Below, piece by piece: positions 37,383 to 45,082 of a DNA stretch of 64,000 nucleotides; within the stretch, counting starts at the first letter, position 1; the number at the start of each line of letters is the position of its first letter. The stretch covers positions 124,001 through 188,000 of the forward strand of contig NZ_BMMV01000008.1 in the NCBI RefSeq assembly GCF_014646115.1. Reading direction: 5' to 3'. Origin of the DNA: Streptomyces camponoticapitis (GTDB taxonomy: Bacteria > Actinomycetota > Actinomycetes > Streptomycetales > Streptomycetaceae). The position numbers and the translations under genes are program-made. Below the pieces are notes generated by a model that ran no database searches, was not told the origin of the DNA, and saw nothing but the letters and a program-made list of their open reading frames with translations.

Positions 37383-38354
37383 ATGGAAACCAAGCCTGCC
37401 CAAATATCTGAGGCAGCCTCAGGAGTATCCAGCAGAACCGTCTTTCGCGGATTACTCAGACTTTCGAAAATCCGCGTATTCCAGCATTACTTCGGCCTTT
37501 TTCTCGCGTGGCTGCTGCTCAGCCCGGAGGCACTGGCCCGACCGGGCGCCACGGCCGCCATGTTCCTCTTCCTGCTCGGCTCGGTCGCCATCGTCGCGTG
37601 CGCCTGTGCCAGTGACGACATAGCGGGATTCCGCGACGGCAGCGACCTGATGAACTACCGGTCGGACGAAAAGCTGCGCGACATTCGCGCGAAGCCTCTG
37701 CTGACGGGCACCGTCACCGAGAGGCAGGCTCTTGTCTTCGCCGCCGGATCGGGCGTCGTGGCCCTCCTGGCAGGGACGGCCGCGTTCTGGGTTCTCGGCT
37801 GGGACTCCCCACTCAGCTCCTATGTGCTCTACCTGCTGGGATTCGTCTTCAGCGTGCAGTACTCGGTGGGCCTGAAGGTGAGTTACCGGCGGGGCGGCGG
37901 TGAGACGCTGCTCTGTCTCGCCACCGCCGCGGGGCTGCTCGCACCCTTTCTCGCGGTGAACCGTGAGTGGACCTGGCCGGCCGTCGCCCAGGCCCTCCTG
38001 CTCGGCATCTGGCTGGTCATGGTCAGCAGCTACTCCAACGTCAACGACGTCGCGGGCGACCGGATGGCGGGCCGCCGGACCCTGGCCGTGACCACGGGAA
38101 GGGCCCTGCAGAGCGCCGCCATGACCGTTTTCTTCCTGATATCGGCGGGGCTTCTCACCGCGCTTGCGTTCACCGACGGCTGGCCGTCGTGGCTGCTCCT
38201 CGCGGCATTTCCGGCCACCGTCCTGCACGCGGCGCAGCTCTATCAGGGACCGGTCAGGCGCCGGTGGCTGCGGGCCAGGAAGCTCGGGCTCATCGCGTAC
38301 AACCTCGGATTCGTCGGCATAGCCGTACCGACGTTCTTCGCCCTTCACCGGTAG
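37383..38354 (+). CDS. UbiA-family membrane prenyltransferase
   Basis: A 323-residue integral membrane enzyme with about eight helices. The two Mg/diphosphate-binding motifs of UbiA enzymes are present: CASDDIAGFRDGSD near residue 80 and YSNVNDVAGDRMAGRRT near 220. It should transfer a polyprenyl chain to an aromatic or other acceptor on the cytoplasmic side of the membrane. In this cluster the natural candidates are 3-amino-4-hydroxybenzoate as acceptor and GGPP as donor (inference). It is divergently transcribed from ispH. Base composition just upstream is AT-rich. A closely related alternative such as a chlorophyll-synthase-like reaction has no support here. Confidence 0.9.
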   Translation: METKPAQISEAASGVSSRTVFRGLLRLSKIRVFQHYFGLFLAWLLLSPEALARPGATAAMFLFLLGSVAIVACACASDDIAGFRDGSDLMNYRSDEKLRDIRAKPLLTGTVTERQALVFAAGSGVVALLAGTAAFWVLGWDSPLSSYVLYLLGFVFSVQYSVGLKVSYRRGGGETLLCLATAAGLLAPFLAVNREWTWPAVAQALLLGIWLVMVSSYSNVNDVAGDRMAGRRTLAVTTGRALQSAAMTVFFLISAGLLTALAFTDGWPSWLLLAAFPATVLHAAQLYQGPVRRRWLRARKLGLIAYNLGFVGIAVPTFFALHR

Positions 38355-38434
38355 CCGTAAAACCGGTGAAAATGCCGAAGCCCGCGAGACCAGGCCGACT
38401 TCGGCGAATTCCGTTCATGACCAGGGGGAGAAGA

Positions 38435-39064
38435 ATGCCCGGAGCGCTCTGCCATCGAGAACATCCCTCAGAAAGGGAGCCCGTGCCCGGACTCCGCCTG
38501 TGCGGCTCCTGTCTCCGACAGACGGAGCAGAATCTCACCGCGCTTCCCGCGCTGTACGACGAGTGCGTGGACCATGTCTTCGGCGCCCCCAGGAACCCCG
38601 CCCGGCAACGGGTGGCGGGAACCCGGGACGTGGCTCCTCTCAACGATTCGGCCATCGAGACCCGCACCAATATCTCCGGTGTGCTCACCTCATGGGCGAG
38701 CGCCGTGACCGAGGAGAGAGGAGTGTCGGCTCCGGGACCTTCCGTACGGTGTCTGACCGACTTTCTCATCCACCATCTGACCTGGCTCGCGGGCCACTTG
38801 GCAGCCGCGCTCTTCGCCGACGAGACGGACAATCTCGTGGCCCAGGCGCGCCGGACCCTGGATCCCGCGCCGGACACCCGGCTCGTCACACTCGGACTCT
38901 GTGTGGAGCCCGGCTGCTCGGAAATCCTGAGCGCCGCCGAACCGGGCCGGCGAATTTCCGCTTCGGGCGGTATCAGCTGCACGGCGGGACATTCCTGGAA
39001 GACCCATGAATGGTTCCTTCTCCAGAGCCGTATCGAACAGAAGGGTGAGGCCGGCACCGCATGA
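38435..39064 (+). CDS. Cys-rich zinc-binding-type protein, hypothetical
   Basis: A 209-residue protein with Cys/His pairs near the N-terminus (CHREH, then LCGSC) and further Cys/His near the C-terminus (CVEPGC, then CTAGH). This pattern suggests structural zinc sites. The middle is helical. The ATG at 38435 is preceded by GGGGGAG at 5 nt. Its stop overlaps the start of the HTH gene as ATGA. Similar Cys-rich/HTH gene pairs are common in Streptomyces accessory and phage- or plasmid-like regions (from memory). No biosynthetic role is evident. Confidence 0.6.
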   Translation: MPGALCHREHPSEREPVPGLRLCGSCLRQTEQNLTALPALYDECVDHVFGAPRNPARQRVAGTRDVAPLNDSAIETRTNISGVLTSWASAVTEERGVSAPGPSVRCLTDFLIHHLTWLAGHLAAALFADETDNLVAQARRTLDPAPDTRLVTLGLCVEPGCSEILSAAEPGRRISASGGISCTAGHSWKTHEWFLLQSRIEQKGEAGTA

Positions 39065-39243
39065 CCAGACCACCGCGCCACCGACGCGTACCGACGAAGG
39101 TGGCCGCACTCGCCGTGGGCGTTCCGGAGGCGACGATCAGACAGTGGGTACGCAGAGGAAAGCTCACCCGCTACGGAACTCCCGGCCGCGCCGAGTTCGA
39201 CATAGGCGAACTGACCGAGATAGCGAGGGGGCCGGGCCGCTGA
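39061..39243 (+). CDS. Small helix-turn-helix (excisionase/MerR-like) DNA-binding protein
   Basis: A 60-residue protein made almost wholly of a winged HTH of the MerR/excisionase type: TKVAALAVGVPEATIRQWVR followed by a wing RGKLTRYGTPGRAEF. Its ATG overlaps the preceding stop by 4 bp, so it is translationally coupled. It may regulate its partner gene or be left over from a mobile element. Its 3' end overlaps, on the other strand, the frame of the truncated flavoprotein. Confidence 0.65.
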   Translation: MTRPPRHRRVPTKVAALAVGVPEATIRQWVRRGKLTRYGTPGRAEFDIGELTEIARGPGR

Positions 39244-39587
39244 CCGCCCCGGGCCGGGGTCACCCGCTCCCTGCGGGGTGCTCCTGTGCGGTAGGCGGTG
39301 CCCCGCGTCTCGCGCAGTTCGTACGGCCGGCAGGTGACGCTGTCGTTGGTGAACATCGTGATCTGCGAGGCGATCGTGTTCATCAGCAGCACGTCCGGCT
39401 GATCGACGCTCCACACCCGTCCGCCCGCCCCGAGCATGGTGTCGACGAGATGGACGACGAGCCGTCCGGCCGACGGGTCGCGCTGTCGGGCGTTGGCGAG
39501 GAGGCGCTCGGTCACGCTGATCCCCCGCGGTCCCGCGCCGACCACACAGATCTCGGTGCGGGCTGCCGGCGCTCCGTTCTCCGTCAC
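39171..39587 (-). pseudogene. Truncated FAD/NAD(P)-binding protein (N-terminal fragment)
   Basis: The fragment starts at GTG 39587 with a good GGGGAG site 6 nt upstream. It begins with a Rossmann motif, ICVVGAGPRGISVTERLL, then SVDQPDVLLMNTIASQ, as in NAD_binding_9-type flavoproteins that are usually about 600 residues. Homology-like sequence stops after ~90 residues, near CRPYELRETRG. The rest of the frame runs antisense to the HTH gene and reads like noise. No continuation exists downstream. It was probably the last gene of the griI-griH unit and was cut by a rearrangement. Confidence 0.6.
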
Positions 39588-39633
39588 CTCGGTCTCCCCG
39601 TGTCGCGGTGGTCCTTCGAGGCGCCGGCGGCGG

Positions 39634-40749
39634 TCAGAATTCGCTGATCCGCTCGGCGACCTTGATTCCGACGTGCCTGCCCGGTTCGGTGACATGGCCC
39701 AGGAGCTTGGTGCCGGGCACCACCTCCGTGAGGTTGAGCGGCTTGCCGTCGGCGCTCATCACGCGCACGTGCCAGTCGTCCTGGAGGAGGACGTTGACCT
39801 TGACGTCCCCGTGGACGGCCTCGACCAGCCGCAGCGGACGCAGCTCGACCTTGACCCGGCCGACCACCACCTCGCGGAACGTGCCGTCCGCCGAGACGGC
39901 GTGCGTGCGCTCCCCGGCGGCGAGGTCGGTGATGTAGGCGGTGGTCTCCGAGCCGAAGACGTAGCTGTGCACGGCGCCCGCGTTCACCCGGAACGGGCGG
40001 AGATTCATGTACGGCAGGTGGTGCACCTCCGCGCAGACCAGGATGCCGCCGGACGACGTCGAGCCGACGATCATGCCCTCGTCCTCGGCGAACAGCGTGG
40101 CCGTGTCGACGCAGCCCCGGTAGCCCATGCCGATCGGTACCGCGCGGAAGACCTCCAGCGGCACGAGGTCCTCGCGGGACTGCCGGCGCAGCCGCAGCGC
40201 CTCGCCCACCCGGTCGATGTCGGCGAGCTGGTCGCCGCGGACCACCAGACCGGCGGGTCCGCTCTCCAGCACACCGGCGACACTGGCCGTCTCGGCGGAG
40301 CTGAGCAGCTCCTTGAGCACCCGGGTCGTGCCGTCCTGCGCGCGGGCGAGAAGCAGTTCCAGCGGGATGTTGGTCTCGTCGACGAAGGCGGCCACCAGCA
40401 CGTCGACCCTGCCGCAGAGGCCGGCCGCGGCGTTCATGGTGTCGCCGTCCACGATCTCGCAGCGGACGCCGACGGGGCGGCCCCCGGCCAGGGCCCGTAC
40501 GGCGTCGAGCTCGGCCGGCCCCCGCACCAGCAGGACGCTCACCCGCCGGTCGGCGAGGGCGGCCGCGGCACTCCCGGTGTCCACCAGGGCGGCCAGGGTG
40601 ATCCGCTCCAGCGGCTCCCAGCCCTCCAGTTGGTCGGGGCGCAGCAGGACCGTCGTGGCGGCGGAGGACCGCGCGTGGGCGAGGGCCGCCGCCGTCCCGT
40701 CGGGGCCGAGTCCGGTGACGTCAGCCCAGAGTTCCTGTTCCGTGTCCAC
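39634..40749 (-). CDS. griH: 3-dehydroquinate synthase II-like enzyme, GriH-type 3-amino-4-hydroxybenzoate synthase
   Basis: A 371-residue homologue of archaeal 3-dehydroquinate synthase II. Conserved parts include FVDETNIPLELLLARAQ, GSTSSGGILVCAEVHHLPYMNLRPFRVNAGAVHSY and a C-terminal beta-rich region. In S. griseus, GriH with GriI converts the C7 adduct of DHAP and aspartate semialdehyde to 3-amino-4-hydroxybenzoate. Adjacency to a GriI-type aldolase favours that role over quinate synthesis. The GTG at 40749 is the likely start, since homology begins at once; a GTG at 40797 is the alternative. The gene lies 73 bp after the aldolase gene on the same strand. Confidence 0.85.
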   Translation of the reverse strand: MDTEQELWADVTGLGPDGTAAALAHARSSAATTVLLRPDQLEGWEPLERITLAALVDTGSAAAALADRRVSVLLVRGPAELDAVRALAGGRPVGVRCEIVDGDTMNAAAGLCGRVDVLVAAFVDETNIPLELLLARAQDGTTRVLKELLSSAETASVAGVLESGPAGLVVRGDQLADIDRVGEALRLRRQSREDLVPLEVFRAVPIGMGYRGCVDTATLFAEDEGMIVGSTSSGGILVCAEVHHLPYMNLRPFRVNAGAVHSYVFGSETTAYITDLAAGERTHAVSADGTFREVVVGRVKVELRPLRLVEAVHGDVKVNVLLQDDWHVRVMSADGKPLNLTEVVPGTKLLGHVTEPGRHVGIKVAERISEF

Positions 40750-40822
40750 GTGCCATCCGTTTCTGAGAGGTGTTCCGAGAGGTGGTGAGGGATTCACGAG
40801 AGGTGGGCGTGTGCGGCCGGGC

Positions 40823-41581
40823 TCAGCCGGAGCCGTGCACGATGCCGCGCAGTTCGGCGGTGGCCGCCGCCGGGTCGGGGCTGCCGAACACCCACCGGCC
40901 GACGCAGAGACCGCCGATGCCCGCGCCGATGGCGTTCTTGGCGGAGCTGAGGAAGTCCTCCCAGGTCCCGTCCGCGGCCCCGCCGGCGATCACGACGGGC
41001 ACCGGCACCTGGCTGGCCAGATCGGTGAGGTACTGCTCGCCGGGGTGCGCCGCCTTGACGATGTCGGCGCCCAGCTCGGCCGCTATCCGTGAGGCGTGCA
41101 GCACCTGGGGACCGATGTCCGCCGCCTCGGTCCTGATGTACGTCATCACCAGCAGCGGCATGCCGAGCCGGTCGCAGGAGCGGGCGATGGCGCCGAGCCC
41201 CACGAGCGCGTCGCGGTCCTCCCGGTGGCCGCAGCCGAGGGTGATGTGCGCGGACACCGCGTCGGCGCCCAGCGCGGCGGCGGTCTCCGGTTCGCAGACG
41301 GTGGCCTTGAGTTCGGGCTGGGCGCTGAGAGCGGTGTTGCCCGACAGGTGCACGATCATCGCCGTGTCCCGTTGTACGGGCATCTCCCTGGCGGCCGATC
41401 CCCGGTGCGCGACGATGCCGTCGGCGCCGCCGCTGATCACCGAGCGCATGACGGCGCCCATGTTGGCGAGCCCCCCGGCGACACCCGTGGTCACCGAGTG
41501 GTCGAGTGCGACGAGCAGCGTTCTGCCGTCCTCGCCGACGAGCCGGCGCAGCCGTCGTTGTTTTCCGTTCACCAGTGTCAC
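40823..41581 (-). CDS. griI: DhnA-type class I aldolase, GriI-like C7 aminohydroxybenzoate precursor synthase
   Basis: A 252-residue TIM-barrel aldolase of the DhnA/AroA' family. ALDHSVTTG, LVMTYIRTE and the Schiff-base Lys in GADIVKAAHPG are present. A C-terminal phosphate-binding Gly-rich segment (GIGGLCVGRWVF) completes the barrel. GriI joins aspartate 4-semialdehyde with dihydroxyacetone phosphate to give the C7 precursor of 3-amino-4-hydroxybenzoate. The archaeal relative makes a dehydroquinate precursor. The GTG at 41581 has GGAAGAGG/TAGGG just upstream. The adjacent GriH-like gene makes the pathway assignment strong. A large hairpin lies 36 nt upstream. Confidence 0.87.
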   Translation of the reverse strand: MTLVNGKQRRLRRLVGEDGRTLLVALDHSVTTGVAGGLANMGAVMRSVISGGADGIVAHRGSAAREMPVQRDTAMIVHLSGNTALSAQPELKATVCEPETAAALGADAVSAHITLGCGHREDRDALVGLGAIARSCDRLGMPLLVMTYIRTEAADIGPQVLHASRIAAELGADIVKAAHPGEQYLTDLASQVPVPVVIAGGAADGTWEDFLSSAKNAIGAGIGGLCVGRWVFGSPDPAAATAELRGIVHGSG

Positions 41582-41616
41582 TGCCCTACCTCTTCCGTTG
41601 CTGGTCTCCGGCACGC

Positions 41617-41663
41617 CGAAGGGGCCGGCTCCGGCGCACGGGGCGCCGGGGCCGGCCCCTTCG
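41617..41663 (-). terminator. Large hairpin between the MMPL gene and griI
   Basis: CGAAGGGGCCGGC plus CCGGCGC pairs with GGCGCCGG plus GCCGGCCCCTTCG, an almost perfect 20-bp stem. It follows the MMPL stop by ~40 bp but ends only ~36 bp before the griI start. It can serve as a terminator for MMPL or as an attenuator in a griI leader. Confidence 0.75.
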
Positions 41664-41704
41664 GGCGACCGGTCGGTTCGGGTTGCTACGGACAACTCAT
41701 GGCA

Positions 41705-43936
41705 CTACCGGTGTGCCGCCGGTGCCGGCTCGGCCATCGCGTGGACGGTGTGGGGTCCGCCGTCCGATTCCTTCAGGCCGAACCTGGCGTGCAGGCGCCG
41801 CAGCGGAGCGGGTGCCCACCAGGTGGCGCGCCCGCCGAGCCGCATCAGGGCGGGCAGCAGCAGCCCGCGGATCAGGGTCGCGTCCATCAGGACGGCGAGC
41901 GGCAGTCCGATGCCGTACGCCTTGGACAGGGTGATGTCGGAGACGGCGAAGGCCAGGAACACCACCGAGATCAGAACCGCCGCGGCGGTGACGATCCGTC
42001 CGATGCGCTCCAGGCCCCGGGCGACCGCCGCGTTCCCGTCGCCCGTGATCTCGTACTCCTCGCGGATCCGGGCGAGCAGGAAGATCTGGTAGTCCATCGC
42101 CAGACCGAACGACAGCGCGAAGAGCATCACCGGCACAGTCGCCGCGATGTCCCCCGTGACGGTGAATCCCCCGAGCAGGCCCGAGAGATGACCGTCCTGG
42201 AAGATCCAGACCAGTGCGCCGAAGGTCGCGGTGAGGCTGAGCCCGCTGAGCAGTACGGCGATGAAGGGCACCAACACGCTGCCGGTCACCAGGAACAGCA
42301 GCACCAGCATCGCCAGCACCACCGACACCAGTGCGTACGGCAGCCAGTGGATGATCGAGCTGGTCGCGTCCTCGTTGACGGCGGCCGTGCCACCGACGAG
42401 GGTCCCGGACGGCGCGGGCGCGTCGCGGATCTCCCGCACCAGCCCCGCCGTCAGATCCGCGTCCGCCGACGTGGGCGTGACCGAGAGGAAGACCGAGCCG
42501 TCGCCGCCGAACCGCTGGTGCGCCTCGGCGGCCGGCCCGGCCTGGGCCCCGTTCACGTAGCTGCCGGTGGAGGTGTCCACGCGCGCCACGTCGTCCAGAC
42601 GGGAGAGCGCGGTGGCGTACGAGGCGATCTCACCGCTCGCCGGGGCGTCGGGGACGACGACCTGGAGCGCGCTCTGCTCGCTGGTGTCGAAGTCGGCGCG
42701 GATCTCCGTGACCACCTGCCGGGACATGCACGACTCGGGCAGCGTGCGCTCGTCCGGCATTCCCAGCTTGATGCCCAGGAACGGTGCGCCGAGCAGCAGC
42801 AGGAAGGCCGTCACGAGGGTCGCGATGGGCAGCGGCCTGCGCATCACGAAGGTCGCGAGCCGGTGCCAGAAGCCGTTCTCCAGCTCCGCCGTCGCCGGCC
42901 GCTCGCGGCGCCGGAACACCCGCCCCTTCTCGATCCGGGGGCCGAGTGCCACCAGCACCGCCGGCAGCAGGGTGACCGAGGCGAGGGCGGCCAGCAGGGC
43001 CGTCGCCACTCCCGCGTACGCCATGGATCGCACGGCGGGCAGCGGGAACCAGGCCAGGCCCGCGAGGGCCACGGCCACCGTGATCGCGGAGAAGACGACC
43101 GTACGGCCGGCGGAGAGCAGGGTGCCGTGGACGGCTTCACGTTCGTCGTGCCCCGCGCGCAGCTGCTCGCGGTAGCGGTTGACGATCAGCAGGCTGTAGT
43201 CGATGGCCAGGCCGAGGCCCAGCAGGGTGATGACGCTGACGGACAGCGACGACAGCGTGGTCAGACTGGCCAGCACCCACATGAAGCCCATGCAGAGCAG
43301 CACGGTGACGAGCGCGATCAGCAGCGGAAGCGCGGCGGCGACGAGGCTGCCGAAGACGAACACCAGCAGGACGAGCGTCACCGGGAAGGCGATCATCTCC
43401 CCCTTGGTGGCGTCCTTCTGGCCCTGGTCGATGATCTCGTGCTGGAGCGGGGCGTAGCCGCCGACCTTGACACCGAGACCGTCGTGCGTGCCCTGGTAGC
43501 GGGGCAGCAGCTCCTTGACCCGCTTCTCCACCTCGGTCTCGTCGCCGGTGATGGTGGCCAGGATCAGGGCCTTGTCGCCGCCCGCACCGCGCAGTTGGGG
43601 AGCGCGGGCGCCGCCCCAGTAGCTGATGACGTCGGCGATCCGCGGTTCGGCGGCCAGTTTCTTGCCGAGCGAGACGCCTGCGGCGGTGGCCGCCGGTTTG
43701 TCCACGCCGCCCGGCGCGGTGACGAGCAGCGTCAGATTCGACTGCGCGTGGCCGAAGTCCGACGTGAGCGTGGAGGCCGCACGTCCGGATTCCGACTGCG
43801 GGTCGTCGAACCCTCCGGCGGTGAGTTTGGTGAACAGTGTCGAGCCCGCCGCGCCTCCCAGCACGGCGAGCAGCAGGGCGACGACGACCACCGCCCTGCG
43901 CCTGCGCAGGGCGAGCCCCGCAAGGGTTTCCAGCAT
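41705..43936 (-). CDS. MMPL/RND-family membrane transporter
   Basis: A 743-residue transporter with 12 predicted helices in two repeats, each preceded by a large extracytoplasmic domain, the standard actinobacterial MMPL layout. TM4 and TM10 carry the conserved Asp-containing segments GLGLAIDYSLLIVNRYREQL and LSFGLAMDYQIFLLARIREE. Such proteins export lipids, polyketides and other hydrophobic metabolites using proton force. The ATG at 43936 has a GAGGAATGAGAAG element before it. Position inside the cluster and divergent from a sigma factor suggest export of the product or self-resistance (inference). Confidence 0.9.
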   Translation of the reverse strand: MLETLAGLALRRRRAVVVVALLLAVLGGAAGSTLFTKLTAGGFDDPQSESGRAASTLTSDFGHAQSNLTLLVTAPGGVDKPAATAAGVSLGKKLAAEPRIADVISYWGGARAPQLRGAGGDKALILATITGDETEVEKRVKELLPRYQGTHDGLGVKVGGYAPLQHEIIDQGQKDATKGEMIAFPVTLVLLVFVFGSLVAAALPLLIALVTVLLCMGFMWVLASLTTLSSLSVSVITLLGLGLAIDYSLLIVNRYREQLRAGHDEREAVHGTLLSAGRTVVFSAITVAVALAGLAWFPLPAVRSMAYAGVATALLAALASVTLLPAVLVALGPRIEKGRVFRRRERPATAELENGFWHRLATFVMRRPLPIATLVTAFLLLLGAPFLGIKLGMPDERTLPESCMSRQVVTEIRADFDTSEQSALQVVVPDAPASGEIASYATALSRLDDVARVDTSTGSYVNGAQAGPAAEAHQRFGGDGSVFLSVTPTSADADLTAGLVREIRDAPAPSGTLVGGTAAVNEDATSSIIHWLPYALVSVVLAMLVLLFLVTGSVLVPFIAVLLSGLSLTATFGALVWIFQDGHLSGLLGGFTVTGDIAATVPVMLFALSFGLAMDYQIFLLARIREEYEITGDGNAAVARGLERIGRIVTAAAVLISVVFLAFAVSDITLSKAYGIGLPLAVLMDATLIRGLLLPALMRLGGRATWWAPAPLRRLHARFGLKESDGGPHTVHAMAEPAPAAHR

Positions 43937-44010
43937 TGTCGCTTCTCATTCCTCGTAATATCGATGGATGTCGGCATGCGCCAGGTATACGAGAAGCGAC
44001 AGCCCGCGCT

Positions 44011-44046
44011 TGTGACGTGACGGGTCATAATGTGTCCGGCGTCACA
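44011..44046. promoter_or_regulatory. Inverted repeat in the MMPL / ECF sigma divergent promoter
   Basis: TGTGACG at 44011-44017 and CGTCACA at 44040-44046 are exact inverted copies 22 bp apart. Each arm, read outward, resembles the GTCACA part of the ECF41 -35 element as I recall it (TGTCACA, then CGTC at -10). The -10 parts are not clear, so this could equally be an operator. Confidence 0.4.
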
Positions 44047-44076
44047 TCACTCCCGCCCGGACAGGAGGCACCGCCT

Positions 44077-45057
44077 GTGCAGGACGCCCGCCCGGACTCC
44101 CCCACGATCGGTCGCCCGGTCACCACCGATCCGGAACAGTGCCCCGTTCCAGAAGAGCGCCCCGGTCTCGAACTCTCTTGCGGCCCCACCGCGCTCGACG
44201 CCGCGACCGAGGTGTACGCCGCCCATCGCGAGCTCCTCTTCTCGCTGGTCCACAATCTGCTCGGCACCGTCACCGACACCGAGGACGTCCTCCAGGAGAC
44301 CTGGCTCTCCTGGGCCTCGGCCCGGCGCTCCCACATCGCCAACGCCCGCGCCTATCTGGTCCGTATCGCGGTGAACCAGGCGCTCGCGCGGCTGCGGCAC
44401 GCACGCCGCGACCAGGTGAGCGACCTGGGCCCCTGGCTGCCCCGGCCGCTCCTCAGCACGGCGGGCGCCGAGGACGGCGCGCTCCGTGAGGAGTCGGTGT
44501 CCCTGGCGCTCACGGTGGTGCTGGAGACGCTGACGCCGCTGGAGCGTGCCGTGTTCGTGCTGCGCGAGGTGTTCGGTTACGACCACGACGAGATCGCCAC
44601 CCTGCTCGGACGCAGCCCGGCCGCCGTCCGCCAGACCGCCCGCCGGGCCCGGACCCATGTGCGCTCACGCAGGCCCCGGGGGGCGCCGGGACCCGAGCTG
44701 CGCCGGGCCGTCACCGAACGCTTCATGTCGGCGGCGCTCGGCGGGGACCTCGCCGCACTGATGGAGGTCCTCGCCCCGGACGTGGCTATGTGGACGGACG
44801 GCGCCGGCACGCTGCACGTCGCGCGGCGCGTCGTGGCGGGCCGGGACCGGGTCGTACGTCTTGTACGGGCCAAGGCCCCGAGACTGCCCGCCGGTCTGAC
44901 GGTCCGCTATGTGAATGCGCACCGGGAACCGGCGGTGCTGCTGTTCGCCGGTGACCGGCTGCACACCGTCGTCGTGCTCGAACTGACGCCGGCGGGCGAC
45001 CGGGTGAGCGGGATCTACGGTGTCGTCGATCCCGAGAACCTCCCCCATGTCGCGTAG
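44077..45057 (+). CDS. ECF sigma factor, ECF41/SigJ-like with SnoaL-type C-terminal domain
   Basis: A 326-residue sigma factor. Region 2 contains LVHNLLGTVTDTEDVLQETW and ARAYLVRIAVNQAL. Region 4 contains LTPLERAVFVLREVFGYDHDEIA and a recognition helix in RSPAAVRQTARRAR. After ~200 residues a SnoaL-like domain follows, with DGAGT and a terminal YGVVDPENL. These match the DGGGK and NPDKL motifs by which the ECF41 extension controls activity in cis, so no separate anti-sigma factor is needed. The GTG at 44077 has AGGAGG 8 nt upstream. It is divergent from the MMPL gene and is a likely local regulator. Confidence 0.88.
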   Translation: MQDARPDSPTIGRPVTTDPEQCPVPEERPGLELSCGPTALDAATEVYAAHRELLFSLVHNLLGTVTDTEDVLQETWLSWASARRSHIANARAYLVRIAVNQALARLRHARRDQVSDLGPWLPRPLLSTAGAEDGALREESVSLALTVVLETLTPLERAVFVLREVFGYDHDEIATLLGRSPAAVRQTARRARTHVRSRRPRGAPGPELRRAVTERFMSAALGGDLAALMEVLAPDVAMWTDGAGTLHVARRVVAGRDRVVRLVRAKAPRLPAGLTVRYVNAHREPAVLLFAGDRLHTVVVLELTPAGDRVSGIYGVVDPENLPHVA

Positions 45058-45082
45058 GCGTGTTGATCCGCCGGTCGTGATG

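Noticed and set aside
41096..44020. A very long plus-strand open frame antisense to griI and the MMPL gene
   Set aside because: The translation is a His/Gln/Arg/Gly-rich shadow; the minus-strand frames carry clear family motifs.
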